Source: Rhodospirillales bacterium (lineage in GTDB: Bacteria; Pseudomonadota; Alphaproteobacteria; Acetobacterales; Acetobacteraceae). Taken from it: 5,580 nt of DNA. This document shows positions 1 to 5,509 of the stretch, piece after piece. The notes under the pieces were generated by a model. It ran no database searches. It was not told the origin of the DNA and saw only the letters and a program-made list of their open reading frames with translations. Within the stretch, counting starts at the first letter, position 1. Each line of letters opens with the position of its first letter. The position numbers were made by a program, and so were the translations under genes. The DNA is taken from the NCBI GenBank assembly GCA_025352915.1, contig JANXSA010000215.1:1-5580 (forward strand), in the 5' to 3' direction.

Positions 1-902
1 TCGATGGCGCCGGCCATGTCGTCGACGATGAAGCCGGTGACGCCGTTTTCGATGACTTCTGGGACGGAGCCGCGGCGGAAGGCGATCACCGGGGTGCCGC
101 AGGCCATGGCTTCGATCATGACGAAGCCGAAGGGTTCTTCCCAGTCGATGGGGACAAGCAGGGCCTTGGCGTCCGAGAGGAAGGGGACTTTCTGGGCGTC
201 GTTGATTTCGCCGATGTAGTTGACGTGGGGGAGTTCGAAGAGGTGTTTGATGTCGCGGTCGAAATACTCGTCGTCGGCGCGATCGATCTTGGCGGCGATG
301 CGCAGTTCGGTGTTGCAGGCGCCGGCGATTTCGATGGCGCGGTCGACGCGCTTTTCGGGCGAGATGCGGCCGAGGAAGGCGAAGTATTTTGCCGCACCGG
401 TGGGTTGCGGGGTGAGGAGGTTGATCGGCATGCCGTGGTGGACGGTGCCGGCCCAGCCGAGGTTGGGGACGGGTTTGCGCTGGTTGTCGGAGATCGAGAC
501 GATCGGGACTTTGGGGAATTTCGAGTAGACGACGCCGAATTCGTGCAGGTCGAGGCGGCCGTGCAGGGTGGTGACGAAGGGCACGCCGAGGCGGGAGAAC
601 ACCGAGTTCGGCCAGTAGTCGATGTGGAAATGCAGCACGTCGAACTCGTGGGCGCGCTGGGCGACGGTTTCGATCAGCAGGGCGTAAGTGGCGACCCAGT
701 CGGCGATGGGGGACAGGCGCAGGGCCTGGGGCCAGACGGGGACGAGTTTCGCGCTGGTCCGGGAGTCGCCTGAGGCGAAGAGGGTGACGTCGTGGCCCTG
801 TTCGACCAGGGCCTCGGTGATCCAATGGACCACGCGCTCGGTGCCGCCATAGAGCTTGGGGGGGACGGCTTCGAAGAGCGGGGCGATTTGGGCGATGCGC
901 AT
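1..902 (-). CDS. GT4-type glycosyltransferase 1 (C-terminus beyond window)
   Basis: This is the N-terminal 300 residues of a GT-B fold, retaining-type glycosyltransferase that would transfer a sugar from a nucleotide-sugar donor; donor and acceptor are unknown. The start is the ATG at 902, giving MRIAQIAPLFE, exactly matching the start of the paralogue at 2278. The acceptor-side domain has YGGTERVV (residues 18-25) and LHFHID (90-95). The donor-side domain has FLGRISPEK (177-184, K184), the EX7E pair E256/E264 within EEPFGFVMIEAMACG, and GSVPEVIENG (278-287). No signal peptide or membrane segment is evident, so it should be cytosolic or peripheral. The reading frame is open to base 1; judged against the paralogue about 50 residues are missing. 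Upstream there is only a weak GAGAGA ribosome-binding candidate (912-917). It lies downstream of the paralogue on the same strand, but 320 bp of repeat-rich DNA separate them, so it probably has its own promoter. Family assignment is firm; substrate is not. Confidence 0.93.
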   Translation of the reverse strand, partial: MRIAQIAPLFEAVPPKLYGGTERVVHWITEALVEQGHDVTLFASGDSRTSAKLVPVWPQALRLSPIADWVATYALLIETVAQRAHEFDVLHFHIDYWPNSVFSRLGVPFVTTLHGRLDLHEFGVVYSKFPKVPIVSISDNQRKPVPNLGWAGTVHHGMPINLLTPQPTGAAKYFAFLGRISPEKRVDRAIEIAGACNTELRIAAKIDRADDEYFDRDIKHLFELPHVNYIGEINDAQKVPFLSDAKALLVPIDWEEPFGFVMIEAMACGTPVIAFRRGSVPEVIENGVTGFIVDDMAGAI

Positions 903-999
903 CTTTGGGGATCTCTCTGGAGGGCGCGGCAGGGAATAGGCGGGGATCGTGGCGGAAAATCGGCGGTTCGGGGAGGGGGAGAGAAGTGGGAAGGGTAGT

Positions 1000-1041
1000 C
1001 TTCTTTTTGTGAACAAAAAGAAGCAAAAAAACTTTATCCAT
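1000..1041 (-). repeat. AT-rich palindromic element, copy 1
   Basis: Core palindrome at 1000-1023: arm CTTCTTTTTG, centre TGAA, arm CAAAAAGAAG. It is followed on the plus strand by C, a run of seven A (1025-1031) and CTTTATCCAT. In reverse complement all 42 bases are identical to copy 3 (2336-2377), and 40 of 42 match copy 2. Its base composition is sharply different from the GC-rich genes around it. Orientation is given relative to copies 2 and 3. Confidence 0.93.
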
Positions 1042-1109
1042 AAGCAAGACGATTGGCGCCAGGGGATGGCGCGGGTTGGTCGCACGGCACCAGATGATGG
1101 ACGCGCTTA

Positions 1110-1151
1110 GTGGATGAAGTTTTTTTGCTTCTTTTTGTTCACAAAAAGAAG
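1110..1151 (+). repeat. AT-rich palindromic element, copy 2
   Basis: It begins GTGGATGAAG, then has seven T (1120-1126), G, and the core palindrome at 1128-1151 (CTTCTTTTTG, centre TTCA, CAAAAAGAAG). It differs from copies 1 and 3 at two of 42 positions, both in the flank before the T run. It lies 3' of glycosyltransferase 2 and in the same orientation as copy 3, so the two copies bracket that gene as direct repeats. The position downstream of a gene would suit a terminator, but the stem is AT-rich, and read in the direction of the gene the hairpin is followed by A rather than U residues, so it is not a classical intrinsic terminator. Confidence 0.93.
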
Positions 1152-1196
1152 ACTTGCTTTTGCTGGTTTCCTTACCTTTTGGGTTCTTTCCGTGGA

Positions 1197-1222
1197 GTCG
1201 GATGGCGCTTCGCTTATCCGAC
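1197..1222 (-). repeat. REP-like hairpin directly after glycosyltransferase 2 stop
   Basis: GTCGGAT (1197-1203) and ATCCGAC (1216-1222) are perfect 7-bp inverted repeats around a 12-base centre (GGCGCTTCGCTT on the plus strand). Read on the gene strand it starts immediately after the TAG stop, as TAG-GTCGGAT-AAGCG. This GTCGGAT/AAGCG/ATCCGAC pattern resembles interspersed REP-type elements I recall from many proteobacteria; that likeness is from memory. No U-tract follows it, so an mRNA 3'-end stabiliser is more plausible than an intrinsic terminator. Confidence 0.65.
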
Positions 1223-2278
1223 CTACGCGTTGGCTTTTTTGGCGGCGATGAGGTGTTGGTAGAGGGCGAGGTAGTCGGTGGCCATGCGGTGGGCGGTCCA
1301 GCGTTGTTCGAAGCGTTGGCGGATGGCGGCTCGGTTGAGGGTGGGGAGGCGGGAGGCGGCGACGACGGCTTGTTCGACATTGTCGACGATGAAGCCGGTG
1401 TGGCCGTCTTCGATGACTTCGGGGACGGAGCCGCGGCGGTAGGCGATGATGGGGCAGCCGCAGGCCATGGCTTCGATCATGACGAGGCCGAAGGGTTCGG
1501 GCCAGGCGATGGGGAAGAGGAGGGCGCGGGCGCCGGAGAGGAAGGCGGGTTTGTGGCTGTCGTCGATTTCGCCGATGAACTCGATGTCGGGGCCGTCGAG
1601 GAGGGGGGCGACGATTTCTTCGTGGAAGGTGAGGTCTTCTTCGCCGATTTTGGCGGCGATTTTGAGTTTGACGCCGCAGGCCTGGGCGATGCGGATGGCG
1701 TCGACGATGCCTTTTTCGGGGGAGATGCGGCCGAGGAAGGCGAAGTAGTCTTGGGTCGCCCCCGCTAAAGTATTGGGGATGGGTTTGAGGAGGTTTTCGG
1801 GCATGCCGTGCAGGATGGTGGCGGCGAAGGGCAGCGTTGGGGCGGGGGTGCGCTGGTTGTTGCTGATGGAGACCAGGGGGGCGTTGGGGAAGAGGCCGTA
1901 GATCGAGGGGACGAAATCCTGGTCGAGGCGGCCGTGCAGGGTGGTGAGGAAGGGGGTGTCCTGGCGGGTGAAGACGGAGAAGGGGTGGAAGTCGATGTGG
2001 AAGTGCAGGATGTCGAAGTCGGGGGCGGCGCGGCGGACGAGTTCGATCATGCGGGCGTACGGCGCGTTGTTGACTTCGAAATTGCGGGCGAAGCGGGCGG
2101 CGGTGTCGCGGACGGGGACGAGTTTGGCCGAGGTGCGGCTGTCGCCCGAGGCGAAGAGGGTGACGTCGTGGCCTTGGGCGACGAGGGATTCGGTGAGCCA
2201 GTGGACGACGCGTTCGGTGCCGCCGTAGCGCAGGGGGGGGACGGATTCGAAGAGCGGGGCGATTTGCGCGATGCGCAT
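1223..2278 (-). CDS. GT4-type glycosyltransferase 2 (complete paralogue)
   Basis: This complete 351-residue GT-B glycosyltransferase has the usual length of its family and should transfer a sugar from a nucleotide-sugar donor in the cytosol; donor and acceptor are unknown. The N-terminal domain has YGGTERVV (18-25) and LHFHID (91-96). The donor-binding domain has FLGRISPEKG (181-190, R184 and K189), the EX7E pair E261/E269 in EPFGLVMIEAMACG, and GSVPEVIEDGHTGF (283-296). I chose the ATG at 2278 because it matches the paralogue's first residues and has AGGAA 10 bases upstream; a longer in-frame version from a GTG at 2368 would add 30 residues read out of the repeat and is unlikely. Against glycosyltransferase 1, 50 of the first 56 residues are identical, then similarity drops sharply. 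A short extra segment near residues 168-177 includes a TTA leucine codon (1766-1768), unusual for such GC-rich DNA. The gene is divergent from the ABC exporter. Role in envelope polysaccharide or glucan metabolism is inference. Confidence 0.95.
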   Translation of the reverse strand: MRIAQIAPLFESVPPLRYGGTERVVHWLTESLVAQGHDVTLFASGDSRTSAKLVPVRDTAARFARNFEVNNAPYARMIELVRRAAPDFDILHFHIDFHPFSVFTRQDTPFLTTLHGRLDQDFVPSIYGLFPNAPLVSISNNQRTPAPTLPFAATILHGMPENLLKPIPNTLAGATQDYFAFLGRISPEKGIVDAIRIAQACGVKLKIAAKIGEEDLTFHEEIVAPLLDGPDIEFIGEIDDSHKPAFLSGARALLFPIAWPEPFGLVMIEAMACGCPIIAYRRGSVPEVIEDGHTGFIVDNVEQAVVAASRLPTLNRAAIRQRFEQRWTAHRMATDYLALYQHLIAAKKANA

Positions 2279-2288
2279 GGGGCGGCGG

Positions 2289-2293
2289 TTCCT
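2289..2293 (-). promoter_or_regulatory. Ribosome-binding site of glycosyltransferase 2
   Basis: AGGAA on the minus strand, with 10 bases between it and the ATG at 2278. It supports the shorter start over the GTG at 2368. Confidence 0.55.
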
Positions 2294-2335
2294 GTTGCAA
2301 CTGGCGGGTGTTTCGGCGGGAAATGTGGCATTGCG

Positions 2336-2377
2336 ATGGATAAAGTTTTTTTGCTTCTTTTTGTTCACAAAAAGAAG
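2336..2377 (+). repeat. AT-rich palindromic element, copy 3
   Basis: It begins ATGGATAAAG, then seven T (2346-2352), G, and the core palindrome at 2354-2377 (CTTCTTTTTG, centre TTCA, CAAAAAGAAG). All 42 bases are identical to the reverse complement of copy 1. It lies between two divergently transcribed genes, upstream of both, so here it cannot be a gene-end terminator. Read on the minus strand it supplies a GTG (2366-2368) and a lysine-rich string in frame with glycosyltransferase 2. After it, bases 2380-2388 (TCTTGCTTG) resemble the sequence after copy 2 (CTTGCTTTT), so the similarity continues a little with an indel. Confidence 0.93.
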
Positions 2378-2390
2378 AGTCTTGCTTGCT

Positions 2391-2406
2391 CCAGGTCCCG
2401 CCCTGG
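2391..2406. repeat. Short CCAGG/CCTGG inverted repeat
   Basis: CCAGG (2391-2395) and CCTGG (2402-2406) are separated by TCCCGC. It sits directly after copy 3 of the AT-rich element and just before the ABC promoter candidate. It resembles the outer hairpin of the repeat at 5510-5550 (CCAGGGCA/TGCCCTGG followed by GGA in both) and may be a decayed or partial copy. A chance match is possible because the arms are short. Confidence 0.3.
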
Positions 2407-2417
2407 AATCGCCGCCT

Positions 2418-2426
2418 TGTTATGAT
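2418..2426 (+). promoter_or_regulatory. Extended -10 promoter candidate for the ABC gene
   Basis: TGTTATGAT fits an extended -10 (TGn plus TATGAT at 2421-2426). No good -35 box lies 16-18 bases upstream (that stretch is CCGCCC-like), which is typical of extended -10 promoters. Transcription would start near 2432-2434, giving a leader of about 30 bases. Confidence 0.4.
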
Positions 2427-2446
2427 GCCATGCCTGGAGACCAGCG

Positions 2447-2451
2447 TAGGA
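2447..2451 (+). promoter_or_regulatory. Ribosome-binding site of the ABC gene
   Basis: TAGGA, with 10 bases before the GTG at 2462. The nearby upstream ATGs (2422, 2425, 2430) are all in other frames, so the site supports GTG as the start. Confidence 0.5.
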
Positions 2452-2461
2452 TTCGCACAAC

Positions 2462-4246
2462 GTGAACATTCCACCGAACCAGCCGCCGATCATTCGCTAT
2501 CACGGGCGGCCGCTGGGGTTTCTGTTGCACTACGTGTTCCGGCATCGGCTGGGGCATGCGGTGGTGCTCGCCTCGGTGGTGGCCGCGGTGTCCTGTTCGG
2601 TGTTCACCCAGTACGGGATGAAGGCGCTGATCGATGTGATCAGCCTGGGGCGGGAGCGGGGCGCGGCGGCGATCTGGGGCGCGCTCGGCGTGGTGGTTGT
2701 GTTGATCGTGGCGGATAATTTCTTGTGGCGGATTGGCGGCTGGGTGGCGGCGCATGTTTTTGTGCGGGTGACCGGGGATTTGCGCAGCGATTTGTTTGTG
2801 CATCTGGCGGGGCATTCGCCGAGCTATTTCTCGGAGCGGATGCCGGGGACGATGGCGAGCCGGATCACGGCGACGTCCAACGCGGTGTTCCAGACTGAGA
2901 ATACGGCGTCGTGGAATGTTTTGCCGCCGGTGCTGGCGGTGTTGCTGGCGATTGCGCTGATCGGGTCGGTCAATCTGGTGATGGCGCTGTCGCTGGCGGC
3001 GGTGGCGTTTACCATGGCGGGGATCATTTTCTGGCTGGCGCGGGCGGGGACGCCGATCCATCGCAATTTTGCCGAGAAGGCGGCGGGGGTGGATGGCGAG
3101 TTGGTTGATGTGATCTCGAATATGTCGGTGGTGCGGGTGTTTGGCGCGTTGATGCGCGAGCACCGGCGGATTGATGAGCGGATTGGCGTGGAGATGGGGG
3201 CGCGGCGGGCGAGCCTGTTGTATCTGGAGAAGTTGCGGCTGTTGCATGCGGGGCAGACGGCGCTGATTACCGCGGGGCTTTTGGCCTGGGCGGTGAAGAT
3301 GTGGCTGGATGGGGAGGCGAGCCCGGGGGATATCGTTTTGATCTCGTCGCTGGGGTTCACGATTTTGCATGGCACGCGGGATCTGGCGGTGTCGCTGGTG
3401 GATTTGACGCAGCATTTGGCGCGGCTGGACGAGGCGATCGGGACGCTGTTGCTGCCGCATGAGATGCCGGATGCGGTGGATGCGCGGGTGCTGGTTCCGG
3501 GGCCGGGGCGGGTGGAGTTTCGTGATGTGCACTTCGCCTATCCCGGGCGGGGGCGGATTTTGCATGGGCTGGATTTGCTCATCGAGCCGGGGCAGCGGGT
3601 GGGGCTGGTGGGGGCGTCCGGAGCGGGGAAATCGACGATTGTCTCGTTGTTGCAGCGTTTTTATGACGTGGAGCAGGGGGCGGTGCTGGTGGATGGGCAG
3701 GATATCCGGGCGGTGACGCTGGAGAGCCTGAACGGGCGGATGGCGATTGTTCCGCAGGATGTGGCTCTGTTCAACCGGACGGTGATGGAGAATTTGCGCT
3801 ACGCGAAGCCGGATGCGAGCGAGGCCGAGGTGGCGCATGCGGTGGCGGTGGCGCGGTGCCGGGATTTCATCGAGGCGATGCCGCAGGGGTTTCATACGCA
3901 GGTGGGCAATCGGGGGACGCGGCTGTCTGGGGGGCAGCGGCAGCGGTTGGCGATTGCGCGGGCGTTGTTGAAGGATGCGCCGATCCTGTTGCTGGATGAG
4001 GCGACCTCGGCGCTGGACACCGAGTCTGAGCAGTTGATCCAGCAGGCGCTGGACCGGTTGATGGTGGGGCGGACGGTGATTGCGGTGGCGCATCGGTTGT
4101 CGACGCTGAAGAACTTCGACAGGATTGTGGTGATGGAAGGCGGGCGGGTGGTGGATGACGGGTCGCCCGATGAGCTGGCCGGGCGGGCGGGGCCGTATCG
4201 GGAGCTGTTGCGGTCGCAGACGATGGAGCGGACGGCGCATCCCTGA
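2462..4246 (+). CDS. ABC exporter, fused permease and ATPase (MsbA-like type)
   Basis: This 594-residue protein is a half-transporter of the type IV (ABCB/MsbA-like) exporter class, expected to work as a homodimer in the inner membrane and to export or flip a lipid, glycolipid, peptide or drug. The permease part has likely membrane segments near 32-50, 72-100, 152-172, 174-193, 260-280 and 289-310. The nucleotide-binding domain follows with A-loop Y360, Walker A GASGAGKST (384-392, K390), Q-loop Q432 in VPQDVALF, X-loop-like TQVGNRG (479-485), signature LSGGQ (488-492), Walker B ILLLDE (508-513, E513 catalytic) and H-loop H544 in AHRLST. All catalytic motifs are intact, and the length is normal for the class. 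The start is GTG with TAGGA upstream. It is divergent from glycosyltransferase 2 and convergent, with no gap, to the nucleoside transporter. A role in exporting the glycosyltransferases' product is suggested only by position. Its codons end mostly in G rather than C (gcg, ggg, gtg, cgg, ttg). Confidence 0.96.
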   Translation: MNIPPNQPPIIRYHGRPLGFLLHYVFRHRLGHAVVLASVVAAVSCSVFTQYGMKALIDVISLGRERGAAAIWGALGVVVVLIVADNFLWRIGGWVAAHVFVRVTGDLRSDLFVHLAGHSPSYFSERMPGTMASRITATSNAVFQTENTASWNVLPPVLAVLLAIALIGSVNLVMALSLAAVAFTMAGIIFWLARAGTPIHRNFAEKAAGVDGELVDVISNMSVVRVFGALMREHRRIDERIGVEMGARRASLLYLEKLRLLHAGQTALITAGLLAWAVKMWLDGEASPGDIVLISSLGFTILHGTRDLAVSLVDLTQHLARLDEAIGTLLLPHEMPDAVDARVLVPGPGRVEFRDVHFAYPGRGRILHGLDLLIEPGQRVGLVGASGAGKSTIVSLLQRFYDVEQGAVLVDGQDIRAVTLESLNGRMAIVPQDVALFNRTVMENLRYAKPDASEAEVAHAVAVARCRDFIEAMPQGFHTQVGNRGTRLSGGQRQRLAIARALLKDAPILLLDEATSALDTESEQLIQQALDRLMVGRTVIAVAHRLSTLKNFDRIVVMEGGRVVDDGSPDELAGRAGPYRELLRSQTMERTAHP

Positions 4247-4249
4247 TCA
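4244..4249. other. Abutting convergent stop codons (TGATCA)
   Basis: TGA at 4244-4246 ends the ABC gene; TCA at 4247-4249 is the TGA stop of the opposing nucleoside transporter. The two stops form one palindrome with no base between the genes. Hence neither gene has a terminator before the other's coding sequence, and their transcripts must overlap at the 3' ends unless termination lies within the last codons. Confidence 0.95.
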
Positions 4250-5482
4250 GGTCAGCAAGCCGGCCAGGGCGCCGCTGGTGCAGGTGGCCAGCGTGCCGGC
4301 GAGGATGGCGCGCAGGCCGAGGGCGACGATTTCCTCGCGGCGTTCGGGGACCATGGCGCCCATGCCGCCGATCAGGATACCGAGGCTGCCGAAATTGGCG
4401 AAGCCGCACATGGCGTAAGTCAGGATGATGCGGCTGTGTGGGGAGAGGGCTTCGGCGGGGGTGTTGGCGAGGCCGATATAGGAGACGAATTCGTTCAGGA
4501 CGGTCTTGGTGCCCATCAGATGCGCGGCGGTGGCGGTTTCGGCCCAGGGGATGCCGATCAGCCACATCAGTGGACGGAAGGGGATGGCGAAGAGGCCCTG
4601 GAGGGTGAGGTCGCCAGGCAGCAGGGCGAGGGCGTTGTTCAGCAAAGTGACCAGGGCGACGGTGACCAGCAGGACGGCGATGATGCCGGCGAGGATCGGG
4701 ATGCCCTCGGCGGTGCCCTTCACCACAGCGTCGAGCGCGCTGACCGGGGGGTTCGGCTGGACGATGTGCGCTTCGTCGTCGTTGGGGCGGAACGGGACCA
4801 GCAGGGCGGCGATGGCCAGGGCGGCGGGGGTGGAGATTACCGAGGCGATCATGATGTGGCCCAGGGCGTCGGGGATGACCGGGCCGAGGATGGCGGCGTA
4901 AATCACCATCATGGTGCCGGCGATGCCGGCGAGGCCGCAGGTCATCAGGGCGAATAGTTCGCCGCGTTGCAGGCGGGCGAGCCATGGGCGGATGAGCAGC
5001 GGGGCCTCGATCATGCCGACGAAGATGTGGGTGGCGGCACCCAAACCGAGCGCGCCACCGACGCCCAGGGTGCGGCGCAGGACCCAGGCGAAGCCGCGCG
5101 CGACGGCCTGGAGTACACCCCAGTGGAACAACAGTGATGCCAGCGCGGAAATCACCAGCACGAGTGGCAGGGCCTTGAACGCCAGAATGAATGCCGCCCC
5201 TGGCGCGCCCTCGGCAAACGGAAACGGCGGTCCGGCGAGGTAGCCAAACACGAAGCGCGTGCCGGCATCCGAGGCGACCTGGAGCGCATGCACCGCATCG
5301 TTCAGGGCGAGCACGGCGCGGGTGGCCGGCGGGAAGCCGATCAGCACCAAGGCCAGTGCCAACTGCAGCGCCATGCCGCCCAGCACCGTCCGCCACGGCA
5401 CCGCCGCGCGGTCCTCGCTCAAACCCCACGCGACCAACAACACCACCGCGATGCCGAGCATGGGGACGAGGGCATTAAGCAT
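4247..5482 (-). CDS. NupC/CNT-family concentrative nucleoside transporter
   Basis: This 411-residue inner-membrane protein belongs to the concentrative nucleoside transporter family (bacterial members are about 400 residues) and should import nucleosides driven by a proton or sodium gradient. Membrane segments begin at once (about 5-21 and 31-50). Family motifs are clear: VGMIEAPLLIRPWL (155-168, hairpin 1), LNEFVSYIGL (329-338, E331), and YAMCGFANFGSLGI (356-369; F361, N363, S366). By eye, E159, E331, F361, N363 and S366 match the nucleoside-contacting residues of the Vibrio cholerae transporter, but the usual Q-T before the first glutamate is M157-I158, and the sodium-ligand serine appears to be G186. 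Proton coupling is therefore more likely (inference). I chose the ATG at 5482 because the hydrophobic N-terminus starts there and GGAG lies 8 bases upstream; the longer frame to 5578 reads through a REP-like repeat. Orthology to E. coli nupC was not established, so no symbol is given. Confidence 0.95.
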   Translation of the reverse strand: MLNALVPMLGIAVVLLVAWGLSEDRAAVPWRTVLGGMALQLALALVLIGFPPATRAVLALNDAVHALQVASDAGTRFVFGYLAGPPFPFAEGAPGAAFILAFKALPLVLVISALASLLFHWGVLQAVARGFAWVLRRTLGVGGALGLGAATHIFVGMIEAPLLIRPWLARLQRGELFALMTCGLAGIAGTMMVIYAAILGPVIPDALGHIMIASVISTPAALAIAALLVPFRPNDDEAHIVQPNPPVSALDAVVKGTAEGIPILAGIIAVLLVTVALVTLLNNALALLPGDLTLQGLFAIPFRPLMWLIGIPWAETATAAHLMGTKTVLNEFVSYIGLANTPAEALSPHSRIILTYAMCGFANFGSLGILIGGMGAMVPERREEIVALGLRAILAGTLATCTSGALAGLLT

Positions 5483-5490
5483 GGGTGGGG

Positions 5491-5494
5491 CTCC
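5491..5494 (-). promoter_or_regulatory. Ribosome-binding site of the nucleoside transporter
   Basis: GGAG on the minus strand, with 8 bases before the ATG at 5482. It fixes the start there rather than at the upstream ATG near 5578, whose reading frame crosses the palindromic repeat. Confidence 0.65.
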
Positions 5495-5509
5495 GGGGAG
5501 GAAGGAAGG

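Larger units (their letters stand above)
997..1154. repeat. BIME-like inverted pair of palindromic elements
   Basis: Bases 997-1040 and 1111-1154 are inverted repeats of 44 bp that match at 43 positions; the single difference is T1034 opposite the base paired with C in the other arm (cttTatcca versus cttCatcca). Each arm itself contains a 24-bp palindrome, so the DNA or RNA can fold either as two small hairpins or as one long 44-bp stem with a 70-nt loop. This resembles the head-to-head REP pairs called BIMEs. No target-site duplication is visible outside the arms (gggt before, tgct after), so a transposing MITE is not supported. It may act as a transcription or mRNA-processing barrier between the two genes; that role is inference. 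Confidence 0.8.
903..1222. other. Repeat-rich intergenic region between the two glycosyltransferases
   Basis: This 320-bp gap has no credible gene. From left to right it contains the leader of glycosyltransferase 1 (903-996, purine-rich on the plus strand, no convincing sigma-70 promoter seen), an inverted pair of AT-rich palindromic repeats (997-1154), about 40 bp without recognisable structure (1155-1196), and a REP-like hairpin (1197-1222) touching the stop codon of glycosyltransferase 2. Between the paired repeats is a small GC-rich inverted repeat, GCGCC (1056-1060) with GGCGC (1068-1072). Any transcript running from glycosyltransferase 2 into glycosyltransferase 1 would cross all of these structures, which argues for weak or no cotranscription. 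Confidence 0.7.

Noticed and set aside
225..773. Acidic, Gly/Val/Asp-rich plus-strand open frame inside glycosyltransferase 1
   Set aside because: Low-complexity antisense reading of the glycosyltransferase gene; no start signal or domain.
997..1154. MITE or insertion-sequence remnant
   Set aside because: The long inverted repeats fit superficially, but there is no flanking target duplication, and a single identical unit stands alone at 2336-2377, which fits a REP/BIME-type unit better.
1128..1160. Intrinsic terminator for glycosyltransferase 2 at repeat copy 2
   Set aside because: On the gene strand the hairpin is AT-rich and followed by A residues, not a U-tract; identical units also occur upstream of genes. 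A terminator role is not excluded but not supported.
2430..2465. Eleven-residue leader peptide (ATG at 2430, MPGDQRRIRTT) whose TGA overlaps the ABC start as GTGA
   Set aside because: The overlap is suggestive of translational coupling, but the ATG has no ribosome-binding site and lies at or upstream of the transcription start predicted from the extended -10, so it is probably chance.
1107..2474. Long minus-strand open frame over glycosyltransferase 2
   Set aside because: Its product is dominated by Arg, Pro and His, typical of a frame-shifted reading of GC-rich coding DNA; the true frame has all glycosyltransferase motifs.
2420..4240. 606-residue minus-strand open frame opposite the ABC gene
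   Set aside because: Arg/His/Pro/Gln-rich composition with no domain; the plus-strand frame has complete ABC motifs. It is an antisense shadow produced by GC-rich codons.
3867..5429. 520-residue minus-strand open frame crossing the ABC/transporter junction
   Set aside because: Overlaps both genes in a wrong frame and has low-complexity Arg/Pro/His-rich sequence; no motif recognised.
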